Shown here: piece after piece, positions 8,401 through 13,310 of the stretch
Layout: every line of letters begins with the position of its first letter
Numbering within the stretch: position 1 is the stretch's first letter
Assembly (NCBI GenBank): GCA_016928995.1
Contig: JAFGJS010000123.1
Coordinates: forward strand, 1 to 13,310
Length of the DNA stretch: 13,310 bases
DNA from: Candidatus Sumerlaeota bacterium
GTDB taxonomy: Bacteria > Sumerlaeota > Sumerlaeia > JAFGJS01
Direction of reading: 5' to 3'
Made by a program: the position numbers and the translations under genes
Notes under the pieces: model-generated
Seen by the model: only the letters and a program-made list of their open reading frames with translations
Database searches by the model: none
What the model was told of the DNA's origin: nothing

Positions 8401-8675
8401 GAGCCGTCCGGCCAATAGGCGAACGGCCAGCTCTGCATGGCGATGGCTTCGCCGTCCTTGTCTTTCAGCGCAAAACTCTGATCGGGCTGATACTCGCCCT
8501 TCGGCCAGGGCACGGTCCAAGTCACGCCCGGCGACAGCGCCGGAGCATCCTGCTCCAACCAGTGCAACGGCGTTTTGACTGTTTCAGTCTCCTGAGCGCC
8601 GGCTGCAAAGTTATGAAACGCCATCAAACTCAACAGAACGATCAGCGTTCCGATCCCGCTCAAACGAATAGACAT
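5460..8675 (-). CDS. Secreted PL26/YetA-like exo-rhamnogalacturonan lyase with extra C-terminal jelly-roll module
   Basis: From the ATG at 8675 the product has 1071 residues. Residues 1 to about 27 are a signal peptide (basic MSIRLSG, hydrophobic TLIVLLSLMAF, then AAGA-Q). After that I recognise the PcRGLX/YetA-like plan: an N-terminal RIFT-barrel (about 32-115, with FAYWPDGSLKWSAHAV), a central beta-sandwich (about 120-440), and an alpha/alpha toroid (about 455-895). The toroid holds aromatic and His-rich blocks typical of a sugar cleft: WYGFWDHGDVMHTYD (541-555), GGYAWDNSEL and RHNVQHWGDSS (621-631). Known members cleave rhamnogalacturonan I from the chain end by beta-elimination. Residues about 905-1062 are an additional beta-sandwich (DDDNYLWINLGGWRNTLHRL, then WYDIHVRYDAGHIQVWLDGE) like modules beside GH51 arabinofuranosidases and DUF1080 folds. 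It may bind the polymer and explains why the protein is longer than typical relatives. The gene follows the symporter gene by 68 bp without a visible terminator, so the two are probably co-transcribed. The exact substrate is inferred. Confidence 0.82.
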   Translation of the reverse strand: MSIRLSGIGTLIVLLSLMAFHNFAAGAQETETVKTPLHWLEQDAPALSPGVTWTVPWPKGEYQPDQSFALKDKDGEAIAMQSWPFAYWPDGSLKWSAHAVADSKVSSGSYDLFPGEAPVPDTTLNVEETDDAVIVDSGVAVYRIPKSGTSMIESITRNDVVIAKNARLIGSKQNKPEIKPGESIQRESFIGQIEKVIVEQAGPLRAVVKIDGKHVSEQSPEGWLPFSVRLYFYAGNEAMRIMHTFVFDGDEEVDFISGLGVRFDVPMRDELYNRHVRFVSEDKGVFKEAIRGITGLRRDPGYAARQAQVAGKATPPIDTWDRRVSDRMHLIPAWNDYELTQLNADGYQIRKRTKEGHTWVRSTGGTRATGLAYFGGVTGGVAFGQRYFWQRHPVQIDIRNAASETAEATMWLWSPEAPAMDLRFYHDGMGMETYEQEIEGLNITYEDYEKGWGDPHGVARTNELYLWALAATPSHEELLDISAAVQTPPLLVCEPQHYLDAGVFGALWTLPDRSTPLKADIENLLDFIFDVYAEQIEEERWYGFWDHGDVMHTYDEDRQCWRYDVGGYAWDNSELSPDLWLWYYFLRTGRSDVYRIAEAMTRHTGEVDVYHLGRFKGLGSRHNVQHWGDSSKQPRISTAANRRFLLYLTADERIRDQITELLDSDQRLRTVNIGRKVTPVKEGDPPYPFPAYMGFGNMYCSIAAAWLTEWELTQDTKWRDRLLTGLRGIGKMQYGWASGGCGYDPDTGEFLENPHWVGGSHLSAVFGAVEINAELVELLDIPDYEKTWVKYCEFYNAGRAAQEQEFGGRIGGALRDAHSRCTAYAAMKLDRPDLAQRAWAEFLESFRYSGELKSFHLEKDPFNQSVFNNKPGEIGISTNACAEWGLAAIQNLKLAGDPTNRRANWLIRDDAIVQNSLLTDIKLGFGDHDWTDIDYTLQARKISGNEGFLIVFGMSDDDNYLWINLGGWRNTLHRLQYAQNGRRQAFGESVSGSIETGRWYDIHVRYDAGHIQVWLDGELILDETMEGYLQIHGQVGIGTWETAAEFRNIKVKSLDGDILFEGLPEIPSGAN

Positions 8676-8682
8676 GATCAAT

Positions 8683-8688
8683 CTCCTC
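8683..8688 (-). promoter_or_regulatory. Shine-Dalgarno site that fixes the lyase start at the ATG at 8675
   Basis: On the minus strand GAGGAG (8688 to 8683) is followed by the 7-nt spacer ATTGATC and then ATG at 8675. The longer frame beginning with TTG at 8690 would overlap this ribosome site and have none of its own. The five extra residues (MRRLI) are therefore unlikely to be translated. Confidence 0.85.
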
Positions 8689-8743
8689 AAATAATTGTTT
8701 AAATCTGAATGTAATGTGTGATTCCTGGAATGATGGTGGTTGT

Positions 8744-11296
8744 TTACTGTTCGTAATCAACGACCTCATCCCGCTTCATGCGCATCAGCGTGTATGCGGT
8801 CAATCCTTTTAACTGCTTTTCGGTCGGAGGAGGAGCAAGAAAACTGGCGAAGTATCCGACGGTGACGCTGACGATCAAACCGGCCGGAAAATAGAGGAAT
8901 GCATTAATGTCTATCGTCGAATAATATTTCATATATATAGTCACTGCCGTAGAAGTAATCGCTCCGCACACGATGCCGAAAAAATTAACTCGTCGGGAAA
9001 ACACTCCGAGTGTGAAAATCGCCACAATCGATGGAGCGATGATGCCGGTGATCAGGATCGCCAAATCCCAGACCGAAGGCATTTTATTCTTGGCCAGCCA
9101 CAACGCGGCGGCGGTGCCGATCATTCCGAGCGCGACGGAAAGAATCCGCCCCAGCCAGACACAGCCATGATCGGTCGCATTTTTGAACAAACGCCTGTAC
9201 CAGTCGTCCACTCCCAGGTTGGCCATGCTGTTGACCGCCGAGGAAAGCGTCGACATTGTCGCCGCCAATAGCGCAGCCACCACCAATCCGGCGATTCCCG
9301 AAGGGAGAAACTGAGCGGCGAAGAGCGGATAAACGCCGTCATTTTTCAACGCAGGACTCAACAGCTCGGGACGTTCCCGGTAGAACAAGAACAGTACCGT
9401 GCCGAGAGAGAACAACACCGCATTCAACGGCACAGCCACAGCCATCTGCGTCCCCACCGCCTTCACCGCGTCTTTCTCCGATGCGGTGCACTGCATGCGT
9501 TGAATAAAGTTCTGATCGGAAAGACCGCCGATCGAACCGACCAGCACATTGGCGAAGAGAATATAAACACATGTGCGCGTCAGGTCCAAATGCCAATCGA
9601 ACATATAGAGTTTATGATTGATCTGCAATGCATTGATCATTTCCGTGGTGCCGGAATGCATCAGACAGATAGCCCATGTGATGCACAGCAGCACGGAGCC
9701 AACCATCACAATCGCCTGGATCACGTCGGTCCAGATCACCGCCTCCAAACCTCCCAGCGTGACATAAATTGTCGTCACCACGCCCATGATCAGGATGCTT
9801 TGCCAGACAGGGATTCCGACAATGGCGCTGAGCGCGATCGCCGGCAACAGCATAATCGAAGCCATGCGCGCCAACAGCTGGTTGAGAATAAAGATGATGC
9901 TGCCGTACATGCGTGTGGCGAGGTTAAAACGCCTTTCCAGGTATTCGTTGGATGTGGCCACGTTCAACCGGCGCGCAATCGGCGCAAAAACAAATAATCC
10001 AAGCGGAAGGCACATCACCGAATAAATGCTGACGGTGAAATAGATCCAGTCTTCGGCGTAGGACTTGGCCGGCATGGCCATCAGGCTGATCGCGCTGGCG
10101 CCTGTGGCGAACAGACTCAAGCCGGAGGCCCACCAGGGCACGCGCTGACCGCCGCGGAAAAAGTCTTTGCTGCTCTTTTCGCGTTTGGCCAGAAACGCTC
10201 CAATCCAGAGCATGCCGATAATATAGATAAACACGATGGAATGATCGAGCCATCCATAAGGCGTCGCTTTGAGTTCCGCTTCACCGGCGATGATTCTTTC
10301 TTTTCCAAAGGCTTTGAACTTGACGCCATCTGCAAGTAACTGGATCAGTGCAATGGGCTTGGGCAAATGACCGTTCACCACCCAGGTGTCCGTGACGACA
10401 TGATAAGCCAGGATTTCCTGTGAATGCTCCCGCATGCCGATCAATAAAACATGCGAATCGCCGCAAGGGACTGCCTGCGCGCCTTCAATGGAGCAAGGCG
10501 CGGCTTTCCGTTGCTTCCACTCTCGCCCTGGATCGTAAACATAAGCATCATCGAGAAAATTCCGCGTCGCTGGATCGACTCCTCCAAACAGATAGATATT
10601 CTTCTGATGCGCCGCCATAATCGGATTGAGCCGCGCCTTGCCAGGCCAGGCTTTCAGTTCCGTCCACTCGCCATCCTGATCAGCGATGCTGAGCGACATA
10701 AAGACTGGAGCGCTTGTTCCGTTATCCTCATCAGTGCGCATTCCCGCCAGATAAAGGGCGCCATTCATGGCTGTGGCGGAAACTCCCTCTATCCCGGACG
10801 GAATGGCAGCTATTCCATCAATTCGAATGCTGCCAGACCCGCTAATCAATATATCGCGTTGCGATGCATTGAGCTCGCTTTCATTCGCCGGATTGTCCCA
10901 TTGTATCCGCAGGATTGAGTTTGTGGTTTTCCCGTCCAACTCGCTGCCGATGCAAATGAGATTGCCTGATTGCTGCAAAGTCAAACCACCCGAGAGATGA
11001 ACATCCAGTTCTCCGCCAATTTTCCATTCCTTGGATTCTTCATCCCACCAATAGATGTTTTTGTTCGGAGCAGCCTGATCGTCTTGTTGGGCATAGCCCC
11101 CCATGATGACCAGAAATTCGCCCAATTCGCCGATGATCGCCTGGCTTAATTGAACCGGCGGACTGGTGAATTCATCGACCTTGAAATAATTGACGATGTC
11201 TTCGGGTCCGGATGTTGGAGCATCTTGCGCGGAGGCAACGACTGATGACGACAGAATCAAGATGCATGACAGCATTAAATAAAAAAAACGCAGCAT
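8744..11296 (-). CDS. Kelch-type beta-propeller fused to a sodium:solute symporter (SSS family)
   Basis: The product has 850 residues. Residues 1-24 are a signal peptide (MLRFFYLMLSCILIL... ASAQ-D), which places the next ~320 residues outside the cytoplasmic membrane. That region shows Kelch-like blades: FLVIMGGY (61-68) with IYWWDEESKEWK (81-92), ALYLAGM (180-186), NIYLFGGV (233-240) with AYVYDPGREWKQ (251-262), and VLLIGM (283-288) with YHVVTDTWVV (298-307). It resembles the N-acetylneuraminate epimerase/cyclically permuted mutarotase group. From about 349 to 822 lies an SSS/LeuT-fold carrier with about 13-14 membrane segments. Its first core helix is WASGLSLFATGASAISLMA (389-407), and the conserved STLSSAVNSMANLGVDDWYRR (682-702) contains the serines expected at the sodium site. 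The ribosome site GAAGGA is 9 nt before the ATG. It precedes the lyase gene by 68 bp, so the likely cargo is a rhamnogalacturonan breakdown product rather than sialic acid. Such propeller-SSS fusions occur in Planctomycetota-like genomes. Confidence 0.87.
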   Translation of the reverse strand: MLRFFYLMLSCILILSSSVVASAQDAPTSGPEDIVNYFKVDEFTSPPVQLSQAIIGELGEFLVIMGGYAQQDDQAAPNKNIYWWDEESKEWKIGGELDVHLSGGLTLQQSGNLICIGSELDGKTTNSILRIQWDNPANESELNASQRDILISGSGSIRIDGIAAIPSGIEGVSATAMNGALYLAGMRTDEDNGTSAPVFMSLSIADQDGEWTELKAWPGKARLNPIMAAHQKNIYLFGGVDPATRNFLDDAYVYDPGREWKQRKAAPCSIEGAQAVPCGDSHVLLIGMREHSQEILAYHVVTDTWVVNGHLPKPIALIQLLADGVKFKAFGKERIIAGEAELKATPYGWLDHSIVFIYIIGMLWIGAFLAKREKSSKDFFRGGQRVPWWASGLSLFATGASAISLMAMPAKSYAEDWIYFTVSIYSVMCLPLGLFVFAPIARRLNVATSNEYLERRFNLATRMYGSIIFILNQLLARMASIMLLPAIALSAIVGIPVWQSILIMGVVTTIYVTLGGLEAVIWTDVIQAIVMVGSVLLCITWAICLMHSGTTEMINALQINHKLYMFDWHLDLTRTCVYILFANVLVGSIGGLSDQNFIQRMQCTASEKDAVKAVGTQMAVAVPLNAVLFSLGTVLFLFYRERPELLSPALKNDGVYPLFAAQFLPSGIAGLVVAALLAATMSTLSSAVNSMANLGVDDWYRRLFKNATDHGCVWLGRILSVALGMIGTAAALWLAKNKMPSVWDLAILITGIIAPSIVAIFTLGVFSRRVNFFGIVCGAITSTAVTIYMKYYSTIDINAFLYFPAGLIVSVTVGYFASFLAPPPTEKQLKGLTAYTLMRMKRDEVVDYEQ

Positions 11297-11406
11297 AAGG
11301 TAAAATCCTTCGGAAGATACTTGAGAGCTGATCGGACCTGTCCAGCCAAATAGGATTGCTCAAAATGACCACGACAAGGCATTCTAATGATCATCAATAT
11401 TTAATA

Positions 11407-11436
11407 TATAATGCAATGCCGATGACATACAGGCAA
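11407..11436 (-). promoter_or_regulatory. Candidate promoter of the symporter-lyase operon
   Basis: On the minus strand TTGCCT (11436-11431) and ATTATA (11412-11407) are 18 bp apart inside the AT-rich part of the gap, about 110 nt before the symporter ATG. The -10 assignment is uncertain because the run ATTATATATT allows several registers. This is a pattern match only. Confidence 0.25.
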
Positions 11437-11550
11437 GTGTTTTTCGGTAATTTACATGAAAATAATCAGTGTATTGCCGAATTCTAAGAAACTGCGTATA
11501 AAACGTTCATTCACAGCCATGTTTTGTCATACTGTGGGTTGAGTTCGAGA

Positions 11551-11581
11551 GAAAAATTAAGGGCTGGCATATTGCCAGCCC
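11551..11581 (-). terminator. Rho-independent terminator of the LamG/PPC protein gene
   Basis: On the minus strand a perfect 9-bp stem (GGGCTGGCA/TGCCAGCCC) with the 3-nt loop ATA, at 11581 to 11561, is followed directly by TTAATTTTTC (11560 to 11551). It begins 31 nt after the stop codon of the gene ending at 11612. This is the classic GC-rich stem plus U-tract and points to transcription from the right. Confidence 0.88.
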
Positions 11582-11611
11582 CAATTTTCATCCATTTCAT
11601 CGCTCTGCTCA

Positions 11612-13310
11612 TTATCGCGAATAATCCACATGCAGCGGGTAATTGCCGTATTGGTGGTAGTAGCTATCGACGACAATGTAATACACTCCGGCATCGAGCG
11701 AGATGTCTTCGAACGGTGAACAGTAGTTAGGATCAAAGAAGTGGCCATTGCCTGTTGAAACGCCGTCTTTGTCAAAGATTTCAACATAAGCGCTGAAGGT
11801 GAAATACCCATCGCACAGGTTGATGTCGATCAATGCGGGTTCGCGCAGGATGAGTTTGTACGATTGATCCGAGCCGTCCGGCATGCCGCCATTGGTATCC
11901 CAATCGTCGGTTTTGTAGGCGGTTGAGCCGTTGTGTTCGAATGGCAATTGATCGATGTAAAAATCGGCCGCCGGAACCCCCACGGCATGCGCCATATATT
12001 CATCCAGGATTTGCTCATCGCGGAGCCTGTCGCCATAGATCTTCACCTCATCGATCTTGCCCGCAAAAGTGTAGCTCCAGCTCAAGGTGCCAATGCCCAT
12101 GCGTTCACCCGTCCACAGAGGTTGTATGACCATATTAGTATCAGTGAGAAATCTATCGCTGGTTTTGATCAACCGGCCGTTGTAATACAATCTCCAGCGA
12201 GCATCTGTTGAATAAGACGCGCCGACATACGACCATTGATTCAAAGGAATCACGTCGTCGCTGGTTAATCCGTAATACGTTGAACCATGCGCGAAATGCA
12301 CATTCAAACGGCCATCCGCCAGCATTTGCAGATCAAAATCACGGTTGGGAGTGGTTTTGGAAATGATCGTGTCGTAGTTTTTATAACTCGTCGGATAAAT
12401 CCAGGCGGAGATGTAAAAGTCATTCATCCCGTTGAAATGCGCCGGATTGCTGATTCGGATCTGGTCGTCGGCGCCATCCAACAGGACGGCATTGCCGAAA
12501 CCATCCTGTCCTTGCGTATAGCTGGCGCCGTTGTAAAGGGTTCCAGCGTTGCTAAATTCGCTTTGATCCGCGGTTGTGCCGTTCAATGACCACATGCCCA
12601 TTAACGGATGATTGCCCGACCACGTATTGACGATTTCTCCGGCATAAATGGCGCCCATTTGATCCGGAGTCATCAGCGAACCGAAAAACTGCACTTCGTC
12701 GATCTTGCCATTGAAACCATAGCTCCAGTTCATCGTGCCAATCCCCATGCGCGAGCCTCCCCATACAGGAGCATGCCCCGCATGGCTGGTTTCCTTGACG
12801 AGATCCCCATTGATGTACAGTTGCCAGGCCGTGCCAGTCCAGACGGCGCCCACATGCGTCCATTTGTTCAGCGGCACGGTTTCTGTGCTGGTGCAATGAT
12901 AATATGAGGAGCCTTGCGTAAAATGCGCATTCAGCCGGCCGTCGGACAGCAGCCAGAACACAAACTCACGGGTGGGATTCACTTTGGAAAGAATGCTGTT
13001 ATAGGTGCTGTAGCTCGTGGGATAAACCCAGGCGGCCATGGCGAAGGCGTCCAGATTGTTAAAATAATGCTTGTTCTGGATTTCAACCCGGTCGCTGCCG
13101 CCGTTGAATTCAAGCGCCGAACCGATAAAGCCGGGCGCCCATTCCGCGCCGATAATCGTTCCATCGCTGCCGCCCAAAAAGGGACGGGTAATGTCGCCGT
13201 CACCTTCGCGGAAATCCCACCAGGGATACAAACTGTTCGCGCTGTCTTCCGCCCAGGTCCAGGCCACGCAAAAATACGTGAATTCCCCGGCCGGGATGCG
13301 GTCGATGGAA
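11612..13310 (-). CDS. LamG/LamG/PPC-domain protein, C-terminal part, 5' end outside the window
   Basis: The frame is open to the right edge (SIDRIPAGEFTYFCVAWTW...), so the GTG at 13267 is an internal codon and not a supported start. Residues below are numbered from 13267. The first LamG-like jelly-roll spans about 14-210 (ALEFNGGSDRVEI, AAWVYPTSY, GKIDEVQFF). A second follows at about 222-428 (AVLLDGADDQIRI, SAWIYPTSY, GKIDEVKIYG). They share MGIGT.xWSY.F.GKIDEV, which shows tandem duplication. Residues about 432-551 form a PPC-like beta-sandwich (ALIDINLCDG, AYVEIFDKDG, LDAGVYYIVVDSYYHQYGNYPLHVDYS), a module often found at the end of exported proteins. Its paired cysteines (C485, C516) would suit an oxidising compartment. 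No transmembrane anchor or sorting signal is seen at the C-terminus. LamG domains bind sugars or proteins, so a surface or secreted adhesin or carbohydrate-binding role is likely, but the missing N-terminus may hold a catalytic domain. Confidence 0.82.
   Translation of the reverse strand, partial: SIDRIPAGEFTYFCVAWTWAEDSANSLYPWWDFREGDGDITRPFLGGSDGTIIGAEWAPGFIGSALEFNGGSDRVEIQNKHYFNNLDAFAMAAWVYPTSYSTYNSILSKVNPTREFVFWLLSDGRLNAHFTQGSSYYHCTSTETVPLNKWTHVGAVWTGTAWQLYINGDLVKETSHAGHAPVWGGSRMGIGTMNWSYGFNGKIDEVQFFGSLMTPDQMGAIYAGEIVNTWSGNHPLMGMWSLNGTTADQSEFSNAGTLYNGASYTQGQDGFGNAVLLDGADDQIRISNPAHFNGMNDFYISAWIYPTSYKNYDTIISKTTPNRDFDLQMLADGRLNVHFAHGSTYYGLTSDDVIPLNQWSYVGASYSTDARWRLYYNGRLIKTSDRFLTDTNMVIQPLWTGERMGIGTLSWSYTFAGKIDEVKIYGDRLRDEQILDEYMAHAVGVPAADFYIDQLPFEHNGSTAYKTDDWDTNGGMPDGSDQSYKLILREPALIDINLCDGYFTFSAYVEIFDKDGVSTGNGHFFDPNYCSPFEDISLDAGVYYIVVDSYYHQYGNYPLHVDYSR

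Larger units (their letters stand above)
11297..11611. other. Intergenic region: terminator of the right-hand gene and leader of the symporter-lyase operon
   Basis: This 315-bp gap between two minus-strand genes holds the hairpin terminator at 11551-11581 and an AT-rich stretch (about 11390-11470) with an ATGATCAT palindrome at 11386-11393. No coding frame with a credible start was seen. Because the terminator separates the two genes, the symporter-lyase pair should have its own promoter here. Confidence 0.6.

Noticed and set aside
8716-8732. ATTCC-A-GGAAT palindrome between the symporter and lyase genes
   Set aside because: It is too short and AT-rich to terminate and has no U-tract; it does not argue against co-transcription.

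Overview
This 13.3 kb window looks like a chromosomal segment of an environmental, polysaccharide-degrading, Gram-negative-type bacterium. The gene content includes a PL26/YetA-like rhamnogalacturonan lyase, a beta-propeller fused to a sodium:solute symporter, a DUF6785/DUF6784-like membrane protein, LamG/PPC surface protein modules, an Rhs remnant and hexamer-repeat intergenic DNA. Together these recall the PVC group (Lentisphaerota, Kiritimatiellota, Planctomycetota) or candidate phyla such as Sumerlaeota or Hydrogenedentota. This placement is inferred from recalled family distributions and is not certain. No RNA gene, CRISPR array, transposase or phage gene was seen.

Layout, left to right. 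(1) 1-863, minus strand: the C-terminal part of an Rhs/YD-repeat protein with no plausible start, an in-frame stop just upstream and a sharp base-composition change inside the core, so probably an orphan or degraded Rhs tip. (2) 1053-3080, plus: a 675-residue polytopic membrane protein. (3) 3244-5184, plus: an acetyl-CoA hydrolase/CoA-transferase fused to a C-terminal GNAT acetyltransferase. (4) 5185-5459: a gap between convergent genes holding two perfect inverted repeats, one with 13-bp arms and one with 26-bp arms built of GCTCTT-type hexamers. (5) 11296 down to 5460, minus: a likely two-gene operon encoding the propeller-SSS transporter and then the secreted PL26-like lyase, 68 bp apart. 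(6) 11297-11611: a gap with a clear Rho-independent terminator for the gene to its right and room for the operon promoter. (7) 11612-13310, minus: the C-terminal part of a large, probably exported protein with two LamG domains and a PPC-like domain. Its 5' end lies outside the window.

Functionally the most coherent unit is the 5460-11296 operon. The lyase would cleave rhamnogalacturonan-type pectin outside the cytoplasm, its extra C-terminal jelly-roll could hold the polymer, and the transporter with its exported propeller would capture or epimerise the product and import it with sodium. The CoA-transferase/GNAT gene could deal with acetate or other acyl-CoA metabolism, but nothing in the sequence ties it directly to the pectin unit. 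No element is unambiguously a new system. The best candidates for follow-up are the propeller-transporter/lyase unit and the palindromic repeats.
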